A stretch of DNA of 64,000 nt from the NCBI RefSeq assembly GCF_900090045.1, contig NC_041778.1, positions 248,001 to 312,000 on the forward strand. The letters run 5' to 3'. Under the pieces are notes generated by a model. That model had not been told where the DNA came from. It saw only the letters and a program-made list of their open reading frames with translations, and made no database searches. The position numbers and the translations under genes are program-made. This document shows positions 1 to 12,562 of the stretch, piece after piece. Position 1 is the first letter of the stretch. Every line of letters begins with the position of its first letter. The stretch comes from Plasmodium malariae. Its lineage: Eukaryota; Apicomplexa; Aconoidasida; Haemosporida; Plasmodiidae.

Positions 1-278
1 ATTTATGTACATGTAAAGAATATATTCATAGAGTTGGAAGAACAGCAAGGGCAGGGAGAACAGGCAAATCTATTACTTTTGTTACACAGTATGATGTCGA
101 AAACTTCTTAGTTATTGAAAAACAATTAAATAAAAAAATTGAAAAATTTACCGATCTGGATGAAAATGATGTGTTATTGTACAACGATCAGACAATCGAA
201 GCACTCCGCTTGGCCGAAATTGAGATGAAAGAGAACCAGGATCTCTTCAGGAAAAACAAATTCAAAAAAAAGAAGTAG
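1..278 (+). CDS. DEAD-box RNA helicase, C-terminal end (partial; DDX47/Rrp3-like)
   Basis: This is the 3' end of a gene that begins outside the window. The frame of the TAG at 276-278 reads through helicase motif VI as YIHRVGRTARAGRTGKS from position 21, followed by ITFVTQYDVENF and a Lys-rich tail ending FKKKK. Motif VI with the HRVGRTARAGR core is diagnostic of DEAD-box ATPases. The wording around it is closest to the Rrp3/DDX47 group, which acts in the nucleolus in small-subunit pre-rRNA processing; that subgroup assignment is inference. The first 20 bases are ambiguous. In the same frame they give a poor match, while frame 1 gives IYVHVK. An exon could instead begin at 19 after an AAG acceptor, or one base could be missing. 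The family is certain, the exact upstream boundary is not. Confidence 0.85.
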   Translation, partial: LCTCKEYIHRVGRTARAGRTGKSITFVTQYDVENFLVIEKQLNKKIEKFTDLDENDVLLYNDQTIEALRLAEIEMKENQDLFRKNKFKKKK

Positions 279-618
279 GGGGAATGCTAAACTTACAAAA
301 AAGAAATGTGCACACATAAATATAAATATATGTATATATGTACATGCGTATGTGTAATATGCACATGTCCACGTTTATGCATGCCTATGTTTCTGTTCTA
401 TTTGTGTATGCGCACCACTCGTATGTTTGTAGCGTTTTTTTTTTTTTTTTTTTTTTTAATTTAACTTTTTAAATATAATTAAATATCGTCTCGTTTTTAG
501 TTAATGTTACTCTTATGTATGTTTATACGTACTGAGATGTACATTTATATATACATATGTATGCACTCTTTTAGATTGTTTTTAAAACGTTTCCTTGTTT
601 TTATCAATATTTAGTTGG

Positions 619-649
<31 letters not shown>

Positions 650-1285
650 TTTTAAACCATAATTTTTTTCTACTCATTTTAAAATTATATACCGAAATAG
701 CCAAAATTATTTATTCGTTTAAATTCTTTTTCCAACATATAAGAAAACAACTGTAATGTAAGTTTATTGAAGTGTTTTGAAATTACACCTCAAAAAAAAA
801 AAAAAAAAAAATGAATAACAGAAATTTTTCTTCTCTTACTTTATTTTCTCTCCGCTTTTCTTCACGTCCCATCCCTTCTCTTTTTTTTTTTTTTTTTTTA
901 CTTATGTTTATACTTTTTGCTTTAAAGTTTTAATTTTTCCATTTTTTAGTTTATTCTTTTTGTATATCAATTTTTTTAGGAATAATCCCATCACAGATAA
1001 AAACCAAAATAACGTTTATTATTCTAGCGTATTCCATTTGGTGTATTAATAATACAACTTTGAAATAAATTACCTTTTATATCTATTTAGCTAGCTATTT
1101 TTTTTTTTTTTTTTTTTTTTTTTGGTACACATTCGTCAAATTTGTTAGCATGAAGAGAATTTAACGAGTTACAATATACTCAAAGATATTTCACCAAATT
1201 AACGTGCGCATACTTGGTAATAGAAAAATTAATCATATAATAAAATATTGTAAAAAAATAAAAACTTAAAATAATAAAATAACAC
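279..1285. other. Intergenic, AT-rich
   Basis: This stretch lies between the helicase stop and the methyltransferase start. It holds poly-T/poly-A tracts (about 436-457, 619-641, 794-810, 881-899, 1098-1123) and TATA/GTAC-rich UTR-like sequence. I see no open frame worth calling. Confidence 0.7.
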
Positions 1286-2117
1286 ATGAGAAAAAGAACT
1301 GCTAACTATTTTATTCTTTTTTTTTTGGGTGCAAAGCGATTAATAAATAACAATGTACATCTAAGTATAACTCGAATAACGAGAAGGCGCACTCATGGAA
1401 AGACGAAGACATACAAGTTATATACCTTCAATAAGGATAAAATAAATATTGCATCATTAAATATAAAGAGGAATAAATTCCTTTGTGATCAAGGCCAAAA
1501 TGATGTAGATTATATTTATGGCTTAAATTCGGTGTGTTCCGTTCTTAAGAAAAATGAGAGAACCATCAATAGCGTCATGGTAATAGGAAGCGGACATTAA
1601 GAACATTCCTTCGTCCCTCAACACCGTTCCAACATGTATATGTATATATATATATATAATATATACTTATACATATCAGTACATACCCGCACGTACACAA
1701 ATATGCTTGCACATGGGCCCGCTTTCCCGCATTATGCAAATCTCATACGTGTCTTTACATCTCTCATGTATGTTTAGTTCGTTTTACTTTATTTTATCCT
1801 CTTTCATTCATTATGCGTTATTTACTACCATTACTATTACTATTACTATTACTATTATTACTATTACTATTACTATTACTATTACTATTACTATTACTAT
1901 TACTATTACTATTACTATTACTATTACTATTACTATTACTATTACTATTACTATACTATTACTATTACTATTACTATTACTATACTATTACTATTACTAT
2001 TACTATACTATTACTATTATTACTATTACTATTACTATTACTATTACTATTACTATTACTTATTACTATTACTATTACTATTACTATTACTATTACTATT
2101 ATATTATATTATATTAC

Positions 2118-2208
<91 letters not shown>

Positions 2209-2736
2209 TTTTATTTTTTTTTTTTTTTTTCTATTTTCCCATCCCGCTACAGATAAACAGCAACATCAAGTTAAAAAAAAAAACTCACAAACAAACATAT
2301 GAATACATATTCGAAACGATAAAAAAAAGAGGTATTGAAGTGAAAGTTATGAGCAAGCACAAAATGGATGAACTAGTAGGTGGGTTTCCACACAATAACA
2401 TAATAATGAGAGGGAATTATCGTTATATGAACAATTACAAACATTTTATAAAAGATATAAGTAATAAAACAAAAAACAATAAGATATTTGTTTGTCTACA
2501 TGATGTGTATGATAATATGAACATTGGAAATATATGTAGGTCAATTTTCTTCTTTGGGGGGAATACTATATTTTTAAAAAAAAAAAAAAAAGAAGGAGAA
2601 AAAAAAAATAAAATAAAAATTGACACTCCTATTCTTCATTCTAGTGTTGGTGCCTCTGAATTTTTGGATTTCTTTCATGTTAATCATATGGTTAGAAAAA
2701 TAAAAAGCAAATGTAAAATAAAATATAACCCTCAAG

Positions 2737-2772
<36 letters not shown>

Positions 2773-3504
2773 CCTTAGTAGAAAGGAGGAATGTTATGCT
2801 TCTTGTTACAACTCCTGTTTCATTTTTTTATTTGCTTTTTATTATGTTTTGTTTTTCATTTTATTTTTTTGTTATATATTGTTTATTTTATTTTGATTTT
2901 TTATTTTTTTTGTTATATTCTCCTCATTCTTTTTATACTATAAAAAAATTATCCCACTTTTTAGGCCAACTTCATGAGTGAAATGAAGCAAAACGGATTT
3001 AAAATTTACTCGACTGGTAACGTTGCATGAAAATGTGTGCACACAGAAACGTTTGTACGCACACATGTTATGCTTTTTTTCTCATCATTTTTTCATTTTG
3101 CTATTTTTATTTTTTTACTTTATTAATTTTACTTGTTTCATTTTGTTTACTTTACGTTGTTTCGTTTATTTTATTTTATTTTATTTTTTTTTTTTTTTTC
3201 GCTCCTACCAATATTGCTAGGCTGCCTGAAGGGTAACAGGACAAGCAACAATTTAATCGAGTTGAAAAATGTTGAAATAAGCAAAAGTGACAGAGTTTTA
3301 ATAATATTAGGTAACGAATCCAAGGGGTTAAGTGAAAATATAATGAACCAGTCAGACGCTAATATTTATATAAACAGTGTGAGTAATAATGAAATTATTA
3401 ATAAGGATTTGCCAATAGAAAGCGTCAATGTAACTGTAGATAGTCTTAATGTAAACAATGTATGCTCAATATTGTTATATCATTTTCTTTCTTATTTGTT
3501 GTAG
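1286..3504 (+). CDS. SpoU-family rRNA 2'-O-ribose methyltransferase (four exons, organellar candidate)
   Basis: Exons by reading frame and GT..AG sites are 1286-1579, 2253-2690, 2965-3016 and 3221-3504, giving about 355 residues. Exon 1 carries the substrate-binding domain start (YGLNSVCSVLKKNERTINS). Exon 2 has SpoU motif 1 (NMNIGNICRSIFFFGG) and the SSVGASEF segment. Exon 3 is only 52 nt. Exon 4 has motif 2 (ILGNESKGLSENIM) and motif 3 (SLNVNNVCSILLYHF). These are the three motifs of the trefoil-knot, SAM-dependent SPOUT methyltransferases that methylate ribose 2'-OH. The order matches TrmH/MRM1-type enzymes, so an organellar rRNA target (mitochondrion or apicoplast) is plausible but inferred. 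The basic N-terminus could be a targeting leader. All exon phases join cleanly (0, 0, 1). Donor GTTAGA of intron 2 is weak and should be checked. Intron 1 carries a very large microsatellite. Confidence 0.88.
1830..2209 (+). repeat. TATTAC/ATT microsatellite in methyltransferase intron 1
   Basis: About 270 bp of the hexamer TATTAC with a few slipped joins are followed by about 90 bp of ATT trinucleotide. The tract fills most of intron 1 and ends just before the polypyrimidine/AG acceptor at 2251-2252. It creates long spurious frames of Ile-Thr, Leu and Tyr runs. Confidence 0.95.
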
Positions 3505-4176
3505 TCGTTTCTGAGCTTACGAGTAATAGGCATTTTTACAAGGGCACACAATGAAGTATCTGTAGCATAAAACAATATAATTATAAAACTTTCGTTTTCA
3601 CCTGTTCGCCTGCTTTTCTTTTCCCCCCCCTACTTTTTTTTTTTTTTTTTCATGCTTTCCAGGGAACTTACGTGCACTTGCCTCTAACACATTAAGTAAT
3701 TTATTGCATACATTACGCGTACATGTACACATATACAAGCGTATAAATAAATATATACGTGAGTATATGCCCGTACAAATTAGTATAAACAAGTGCAACA
3801 TACAATACACATTTGTACTATTTGTTCATAAGATTCCCCTATTAAAAACTATTCCTTAAGAGCCAATAATATGAAAATTCATCGACACAATAACTAATTT
3901 TTTTTTTTAATTTTTTTTTTGTTCCCTCGTTTGTTGCCATATTTTTCGCTTCATTTTTCATGCCGTTTGTTTGTTTTCTTTTCAATGTATCTTTTTCAAA
4001 TTTGCCAAATTTTTAAGTAGATTATACAAAAATATTTGTTTGTGTATAATATTGCTACTATGGGTTAAGCATATATATGCTGCCAACATATGCCACCCAT
4101 AGAGCATTTTTAAATTGTATCCGTGGTATATGTTAATCATAAGTGCTATGTATATATATATACATATATATATGTA

Positions 4177-4237
<61 letters not shown>

Positions 4238-4610
4238 TTTGTATTTTTACTGTAAATAATTTTTATTTTTTTGAAAAATTTTCAAGTTCTTTTATTTATA
4301 CTAGAAGAACATAATAGTGTACTACTTTTTTATATTTGAAAAAATATATATACGCTTCCCTTCAATAAATGCATAATGAGTACCTGACGTATATTCTTGT
4401 ACGCGCATCGCTATTATACTTGCACATAAATTTTGTTAACGGTATTCATACTCGAACTTATTTTTGTATGCTTTAACATAATATTTAATTTATTATTTAA
4501 AATTTTTGATTTTTTAATTTTTCAACTGCTTTACTGTTTCGCATTTTAATTTTTTATAGTTATTTTGTTCATTGTTAAATTTTTTATCGTTTAATTTTTT
4601 ATAAATTAAT

Positions 4611-4776
4611 TTTTTTACGTTTTTACGTTTTTACGTTTTTACGTTTTTACGTTTTTACCTTTTTACGTTATTACGTTTTTACGTTTTTACGTTTTTACGT
4701 TTTTACGTTTTTACGTTTTTACGTTTTTACGTTTTTACGTTTTTACGTTTTTACGTTTTTACGTTTTTACGTTTTT
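4611..4776 (+). repeat. ACGTTTTT 8-bp tandem array
   Basis: About 20 copies of ACGTTTTT, with ACCTTTTT and ACGTTATT variants, lie between the methyltransferase and the SUZ gene. The regular ACGT core is unusual for this AT-only surrounding. Confidence 0.93.
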
Positions 4777-5828
4777 ACCTTTCTTGTTTTTATCCCTTTA
4801 CCTTTAAGTGTGTATATTTTTGTTATTTCGCCTTTTTATTTTTTCATTTTATTTATGTATGTATTTTTAAAAAAAAAAAAAAATATCGTAATATAAATTA
4901 ATTTTTTATTTACTCATAACTTATTCTTCTTCCGCTTGATAATTATTTCCAATTTGAAGGACAAAAAAAAAAAAAAAAAAAAAGGAAAAAGATAAAGGAG
5001 AAGAAAAAAAAAAGGAAAAAGGTGCAGCAAAAGAGAGAACAAAAAAGAAATGTTTATTAATATCTTATGTTATATATACTCCACTTTTCTGAGCAGCAAA
5101 TTTTAAGCTTCTCCTGAACGACCGGGATAAATGACTTAAAGGAAAAGCATATGTACAGAACCTGTACATACGTACATAATATATCATCTTTACTTGTGTA
5201 CCCTGTTTAGCCAAAGCTGAAAAACATTTATAGTAGTGCATGGTTTAAAATGAAAAAGCAAAACCTCATTTAGTTGAATTGTGCACATATTTTAAAGTAG
5301 CGAATGATTCATTTTTTCCAAAAAAAAGAAAAAATAGTTAAAACGGAATAGAAGCATATATATATATATATATATATGTATATATGTACTTGTATGTATG
5401 TAAGTACTTATATGTGTGTACATATTTGTGTACGTGTATGTATAGCGTAACTGTAGCATACTATAGAAGCACAGCAGATAGTATATCCATAATACAGTAT
5501 TGCACAGTACAAGTAACATGAACAGGAATTTTCTTTATCCTTATTTCATTATGAGTTGTACAGTTTTCTTTTCGATATATTCCCATCAAGAAAGTAAGAA
5601 CAGCAAGTAGAAAAAGAGGAAGAAAAGAAAAGGAAAAAGAAAAAGGAAATAGGCACAGCAGCAGTAATAGGAATAGTGGAAAGTTTAGTATTAGGCATTA
5701 TCGAAGCTGGATTGTACGGGTCATATGTACATGTGTGTACGCCCACTTTCAGTAACAAGTACCCTATAAGAAGATTTAATCGAGTTTTCAATTTTTCAAA
5801 GAGATCAATAAAAAAAAAGAAGAAATAC

Positions 5829-5853
5829 AATAATAATAATAATATTAATAATA

Positions 5854-5915
<62 letters not shown>

Positions 5916-6055
5916 TTAATAATAATATTAATAATAATATTAATAATAGTAATATTAATAATAATAATAATAATAATATTAATAATAATAATAATATTAA
6001 TAATAATATTAATAATAATAATATTAATAATATTAATAATAATAGTAGTAGTAAT
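5829..6055 (+). repeat. AAT trinucleotide tract upstream of the SUZ gene
   Basis: Nearly uninterrupted AAT/ATT repeats end about 70 bp before the ATG at 6126, so they lie in the presumed 5' leader. An in-frame TAA at 6096-6098 separates the tract from the start codon. Confidence 0.92.
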
Positions 6056-6125
6056 ATAAGAAGCAGTAAACGTATCAATTGTAGCAGTAGTAGATTAACC
6101 CATCGTTTATATAAATGCACATAAA

Positions 6126-9100
6126 ATGACTGAAGGGAAAATACAGAATATTTATTTAAATGAAAAGAGTAAGAAACCAGGTGAGGATATAACCCCAAAC
6201 GTGGTAGAGCATAAAAATGAGAATTTAAAAATAGCAAAAGAACAGGTAGAAGAAGAGGAAGAAGAAGAGGAAAAAGAGAAAAAAGGGCGAAAGGAAAAAG
6301 GTAGGAACAAACTCCATAAGAATAATGGTGGTAACAATAAGAGTGAATGCTACTACGATAATAGTAACAGTAGTTGTTTATTAGCTTCCAAAAATTTTAC
6401 AAAACAAAACTATAATAATAGAACGAAGGAAGAGCAAAAATTATCAGATCAGAAAGAAGTAACATGTGGAAAGGAGAAAGATGTTGAATTGCCAAAGAAT
6501 AAAAGGAATGGAAAAAATGAGAAGAGCGTTAATACGTCAAAGAGTAAACTTGAAACACTTGCTTGTACAAATTACATTTCATCCCCTTCCAATGAGGTCA
6601 ATGTATGTATGGGAAATAATGCAATTACTAATAAATGTGCACATAATTCAAAAGAGGGGATGGTAAATGATGAAAAAATTAAAAAAAAAAATTTAGGTAT
6701 TATTAATGGTCAAGTAGACCGAAGTGAAAAAGTAAAAGAGGAAAGTACGAGCGAAAGTTATAGTTCCAAATGGATAAATATGCCTCTTCAAAAAATGGGA
6801 AAAGGAGAGAAGGAGATAGTAGAAAGGGGTGGAAATACCATCATTCATAGCAGCAACGGAAGCGGTAAGCGCAACAGTGGTAGTGGTCTTTGCAATTACA
6901 GTGACGATTGTAGCGGCAGTTACAATGACCCGTATAATAGTAAATGCGAGGCGAATGAAGTGGGTTATAATACTAACGGGAAGGTATGGTATCAGAAGAG
7001 CACACACAAAAGTCATACATGCGCAGAAAAGATTGAAGATATCGATACGCAGAATGTAAATACATATGCTAAACAAGTTGAGGGTAATGCCAACAAGACG
7101 AAGAAGCAAAGTGAAGCGGAGAAAGAGATGGGAAAAAACGAAAATATTACTAGGAACAAAAGTAAACATATAAGTCAAAATGAAAGTAAAAATATAAGTC
7201 AAAATGAAAGTAAAAATATAAGTCAAAATGAAAGTAAAAATGAAAAAGTAAAAATATAAGTCAAAATATAAGTCAAAATGAAAATCAAAACAAAAGTAAA
7301 AATATAAGTCAAAATGAAAGTAAAAATATAAGTCAAAATGAAAGTAAAAATATAAAATATAAGTCAAAATGAAAGTAAAAATATAAGTCAAAATGAAAGT
7401 AAAAATATAAGTCAAAATGAAAGTAAAAATATAAGTAAAAATATAAGTCAAAATGAAAGTAAAAATATAAGTCAAAATGAAAGTAAAAATATAAGTAAAA
7501 ATATAAGTCAAAATGAAAGTAAAAATATAAGTCAAAATGAAAGTCAAAATGAAAGTCAAAATGAAAAGAAACAATCCCTTCCCAGTAATGTGAGCAACGC
7601 GAATGAAGTTGCTTCAGCGGATGGCACATACACTTCGGATAATAGTAAATTTAAAAAAAAGAAAAAGAAAAAAAAGAATTTTCAAAATAATCTTCAAAGA
7701 GAGGAAAAATGTTTACAAAAAAAGGAAGAATCTGCAGTATGTCGAGATAACTACCATATTATGGATATGGATCCTTTAACAAGTGGAAGTAATGATAAAC
7801 ATTTAACCATGGATGATGCTAATAATCCACTTGCACGGAATAGCGGAGGAGATATACCCGAAAGTAGCAAAGGAGTAAGGAAGAAATTCAAACTATTGAA
7901 GCGAAACGAGATGACATACGAAAATTACTCGCGTAATAAATTGTTTCCCTTTAACGCTAGTGGCACTGGAATTTGTATGGGCACCAGTAACGACAATGGT
8001 AAAAACGCAAACAGCAATAATATCGGTGATAAACTTGGTAATAATATTGGTGATAAACTTGGTAATAATATTGGTGGTGATATTGGAAATAATATTGGTA
8101 GTAAAATTGGTAGTAACATTGGTAGTAACATTGGCGGTAACATTGGCAGTAACATTGGCAGTAACAACGGTAGTAACAACGGTAGTAACAACAATAATAA
8201 TGAGCATAGCAAAGGTAACAATAACAATAACAGTATTAGTATTAGTAATCGCATTAATGACGGTAAAAAATATCGAAGTGGTTGCAGTGCCAAGGGGGAG
8301 AAGACGCTAGAACAACGAGAAAAGGAGTATAACCAAATAAGGGCACGCATTTTTTCAAATTTTAATAAAAAGAAAAGCAATTTAAAAGTGGAAGGAGATA
8401 AAATGAATTACAGAAATTATAATCCTGTAAGTTGTAGTACATACTTTAATAACATGCAAAATGCGAATGATCCGTATGTTTTTATGAACAATTTTTATAA
8501 TAATATATTACCAAATAATAATACTCTTAATCAATACTATATACAAAGTAATAATAATACTAATAGTAATGTTTCTATGTGTACTATGAACCCGACAGGA
8601 GATTTATCTTCCCTTTCGTATTACTACAACGATACGAACAATAATATTAGTAATATTAATAGTAACATTAATAATATGAATAATATGAATAATATGAATA
8701 GTAATAGTAATAGCAATCATAATAGTAATCATAATAATAATATGCCTTACCCGAATTACTTATATAATATGCCTAATCACATGAGCTTTATGAAGATGGG
8801 TGCATTAAGTCCACTTGGCACCGTTACGTCTACAAACGGTAAATATTTCGACACTTACAATCAAAGTAATCCTTACGTTCCCACCATGATAGGTGGTAAA
8901 GTAAGCGGCAAGATAAGTGGCGGAATAAGTAGCGGAATAAGTAGCGGAATAAGTGGCGGAATAAGTAGCGGAATAAGTAGCGGAATAAGTGGCGGAATAA
9001 GCGGTACCATTAGTAACAGTGGAAAATGTAATAAGAATAAAATGCTTGGACAGAATAACAACGATTTCAAAAATAGCTGTAAGACATCCATTGATAAAGC

Positions 9101-11099
9101 AAAGACACATAATAACTGTAATTCGTATAATAACAGGAATAAAAATTTTTACGAAATGAGTAATACCTTGTACAATAATATTTTTTTAAATAACACAAAT
9201 AACATATATATAAATAAGAACATAAATACTAAAGGAAATAGAAACGGAAACACAATAAATATCGATATGAATAAAAAAATAGAAAAAATAGATTCTTTTT
9301 TTATGCCACACCCAATAATGAAGGATGAAAATTGCTACATTAACTTAAACAGTAAAATACATAATGATTTGAAGGAAAAGCAAAATATATGCCTCAATAA
9401 AACTAAAAATTGGAACGTTAATATGAAAAAGAAAAATGTAAAAGGAACACAGAATGGTATAAACGACATGTTAGAAGAGGTTCCATTTTTCAAGGGAGGA
9501 AATAGTGAAAGACCTGTAAGTGAAGCCGAGAAGGTCACTACCAGCGGGGAAAATGTTAACATTAACAGCAGTGGCAATAATAATCACAGCGGAAATAGCA
9601 ACAATAACATGTACAGTAACAAGAACAGCTTCAATGACAATAGTAAGAACAACAAAAAGAAGAAAAAAAAGAATAAAAACAATAAGATGGCTATCCCCCT
9701 TAAGTGTTTTAGTAAGGACAACAACAACACTGGACAGCAAATGGAAGATGACAGTGTTAATAACAAAAATGAAAAGATGGATAATAATTACAATAATAAC
9801 AGTAATAGAAATAGTAGCAGCAATAACAATAATAGCAATAATAGCAATAATAGCAATAATAGCAATAGTAGCAATAATAGCAATAATAGCAATAATAGCA
9901 ATAGTAGCAATAATAGCAATAGTAGCAATAATAGCAATAGTAGCAATAGTAGCAATAATAATATCAATTGTAGCAGTTACACCGATAGAGAAAAATGTAA
10001 TTACAATGTAAATAAAAACACAACTCTGGTACAACCAAATATTCAAAGTAAGGAAAATGTATGGCATCCCGATGGAAGTGCTCTTCAAAATTGTTCAAGT
10101 AAAAAAGAAGAAAAAAGTGGAGAGGCAAACGTCGAAAGGGGCACGAATAACACTAATAACAGTAGCTGCATTTATAACGGTAGCAGTGGTAACAATGGAG
10201 GTAATAACAAACAAAAAGCACTCAAAAAAGTGAGTGTTGAGAATAATAATTTCATTCAAAACGACCGCATGGATGAACATGCTCCTGAAAATTTAACAAA
10301 TAATTTAAACAGTAACTTAGATAAACAATTTTTTTGTAACATGAAATTTGCAAATAGTATTGTTCATACGAACAACTTGTGCGTGTCAAATACACCCAGT
10401 GAAACGGAAAAGAAAACACAGATGTCTCTCCATATTAATGCAAATAATGTACAACCAAAAGGGAAAAAGAAAAAATATATGAACAAAAGAAAAAAGAAAA
10501 ACGCACCCAAAAACAGCAGCAATAATTGTAACAATAATAATGGCTTTATGAATAGTAGCATTAATATGAACAGTAACATTAATATGAACAGTAACATTAA
10601 TATGAACAATAGTATTCATATGAACAATGGCCTTAATGTGAACAGTAATAACAATATTGATATTAGTAGTAATAATAATAATGTGGTGATAACGATGGGA
10701 CCCCTCCTCCCTGTGAACAAAATAAATAATGTTATATACCCTACACCAAACGTAGATATGAAAATGGACGACAACAGGCCTTTTACCTATAGTCATACCG
10801 GCACAGTACGTAACGGTAAAGTACGTAACAAGATAATACATAACAAGGCAATGCATAACAAGGCAATTCATAACACAATGCTTCAAAATGGAAGCGTGCA
10901 AAATGTCAATGTGCATAACAACCATGTAAATTACAATATAATGAACAACCCCCATCAATCGTATTACGCCCCTTACCTAATCAATGACCTAGACTACTGT
11001 AGAGATATATCCTTATACGAAAAAAGATTCGACAGAGGGAGCGACAACATGTTACTGAACCATAAAAGATATGATGTCGACTTCCCCGCATTACAGTGA
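6126..11099 (+). CDS. Asn-rich SUZ-domain protein, frame interrupted in a repeat
   Basis: The ATG at 6126 is the first after an in-frame TAA. The frame is open to a TAA at 7257-7259 (377 residues) and open again in the same frame from 7356 to the stop at 11097-11099, so an uninterrupted gene would encode about 1657 residues. Within the 7165-7565 repeat the encoded unit SQNESKNI is found one base out of phase between about 7247 and 7353, which means a net-zero pair of shifts. A SUZ RNA-binding motif is recognisable in two halves: KKFKLLKRN near 7881 and KTLEQREKEYNQIRARIF near 8299, separated by more than 100 residues of Gly/Asn/Ile/Ser repeats. SUZ domains occur in RNA-associated proteins. 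The rest is Asn/Ser/Lys low complexity, with GIS repeats (8900-9000), an N/S tract (9780-9965) and a C-terminus ending YDVDFPALQ. Function beyond probable RNA binding is unknown. The break may be an assembly indel, a real lesion, or hidden by an intron such as 7248-7568. Confidence 0.78.
7165..7565 (+). repeat. 24-bp coding repeat (SQNESKNI) containing two frameshifts
   Basis: Units of the form AGTCAAAATGAAAGTAAAAATATA recur about 16 times with partial units. AGT codons are at phase 0 up to about 7230, at phase 2 from 7247 to about 7350, and at phase 0 again from 7362. Each unit also contains GTAAAAATATAAG, which resembles both a Plasmodium splice donor and an AG acceptor. Confidence 0.93.
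8900..9001 (+). repeat. 12-bp ATAAGTAGCGGA coding repeat (GISS/GISG)
   Basis: Tandem 12-bp units inside the SUZ gene encode Gly-Ile-Ser-(Ser/Gly). The purine-rich units keep phase with the reading frame. Confidence 0.85.
9780..9965 (+). repeat. AATAGC hexamer tract coding Asn-Ser
   Basis: A tract of AATAGC and AGTAGC units encodes alternating Asn and Ser in the SUZ gene. It is open in the other frames too, which explains several spurious shadow frames. Confidence 0.9.
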
Positions 11100-12514
11100 A
11101 AAAAAGGATGCATTTCTTAGAAGAAAAAATGAAAAGAAAAAAAGAAAAAAAGAAAAAAAGAAAAGAAAAAAAGAAAAGAAAAAATTTATCATTTTAATAT
11201 ATCACAATTTATTAGTTTACTTACCACGTGCATTTTTAATTTTTTGTTGATTTTTTACTCGTGCTTCACATGTATGTCCGTGTAATTTTTACCGTTGGAA
11301 ATACATAACTGCGTGTATATGTATGCACACACACATATATATATATAGCCTTTCCAGGAATAGAAAACAAGATCACCTACCTTTTTTTGTGTGTCACATT
11401 TTGATAGTTACTTATTTCCACTTTTTATTTTACTCTGTTATTTTTTTTTTATTTCAAATGGTTGTTCTTTCCCATTTACTCCTGCATTTTGCTACATTTT
11501 TTTTTTTTTTTTTTTTTGTGTATGTTGGTGTATGAATAGATAAATTATATGAAAAATAATGATAAAAAAAAAAAAAATTAAAAAAGAAAAAAGAAAAAAC
11601 AAGCAGTAATATTAATAATTATAATAATGATAACATTGTTTTTTCAACTATCATATTAAGCAAAAGCCCGCCGAGGTGGTAGGCGGTACACACACGCAAG
11701 TGTATATGTATATATATATATATATGCGTATGTACAGATGAATGTACATGTGCATGTAAGTAGAGAGAAATAATCTCATTTACCCCCACAAAACATATTC
11801 ACGAATTAAGAACAGTCAACATCTAGCTAAAATATATTTCTCATTTTTGAACATGAAATATTTTCCCCTTATCAGCTTTCTAACCCGGCATAAACTGCGC
11901 ATGTGCATATAACATATTTTACTGCTCCCTTTATTTTAATTTTTTTTCGTTTTTTGAATTTTATCTTCATTTAAAAAAATTAGTCAATGTTTTTTTTTTT
12001 TTTTCTTCCATAATTTGACCGTTGTCTTCCTCTTTTGAATGGATCTATTTATGTACTTGTTTAGTTTCCCTTTACAGTTATACTTCCTTTACCTCTTTTT
12101 ATTGGTCGCACAAACAGAAATACGAGTTTAGGTAAAAATATTGCTTTGAGAGAAAACAAATATAAAAATATATTAACAGAAATGTTAGTGATAGAAGAAA
12201 GAGTACTGAAAATTGAAAATAAATAACTGCGAAAAGGGGAAGAAGAAGTATAAAAAAAAAAAAAAAAAAAAATATTATCCTCAAAAATTTATCATTAAAA
12301 CTTAGCTTTCAATACTATCATTTTCTTTTATGAAAATTTTGCCGTCCAAGTCAGCACATGGATACTGCAAAAGTATATCCTCCTATCTAAATTTTGCAAG
12401 CATTTTTGTTGTTTTGTTGTTTTGTTGTTTTGTTGTTTTGTTGTTTTGTTGTTTTGTTGTTTTGTTGTTTTGTTGTTTTGTTGTTTTGTTGTTTTGTTGT
12501 TTTGTTGTTTTGTT

Positions 12515-12562
<48 letters not shown>

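Larger units (their letters stand above)
3505..6125. other. Intergenic 2.6 kb with three simple-repeat tracts
   Basis: I find no convincing gene. The stretch contains a TA tract (about 4155-4226), an 8-bp tandem array (4611-4776), AG-rich leader sequence near 5610-5650 and an AAT tract (5829-6055). A plus-strand frame starting at 5676 opens with a hydrophobic Gly/Ile/Val stretch and then runs into the AAT tract. It could be a 5' leader or an unrecognised upstream exon of the gene at 6126, but no splice pair supports that. Confidence 0.6.

Noticed and set aside
1707..2252. Open plus-strand frame of Thr-Ile, Leu and Tyr runs leading into methyltransferase exon 2
   Set aside because: It is the intronic microsatellite read in frame. 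Exon 1 splices to 2253 with correct phase and SpoU domain order.
5676..6059. 127-residue plus-strand frame beginning MESLVLGIIEAGLYG
   Set aside because: More than half is AAT-repeat poly-Ile, no splice site connects it to 6126, and I recognise no domain.
7333..7629. Minus-strand frames rich in Phe-His-Phe-Asp-Leu-Tyr
   Set aside because: They are antisense shadows of the 24-bp coding repeat of the SUZ gene.
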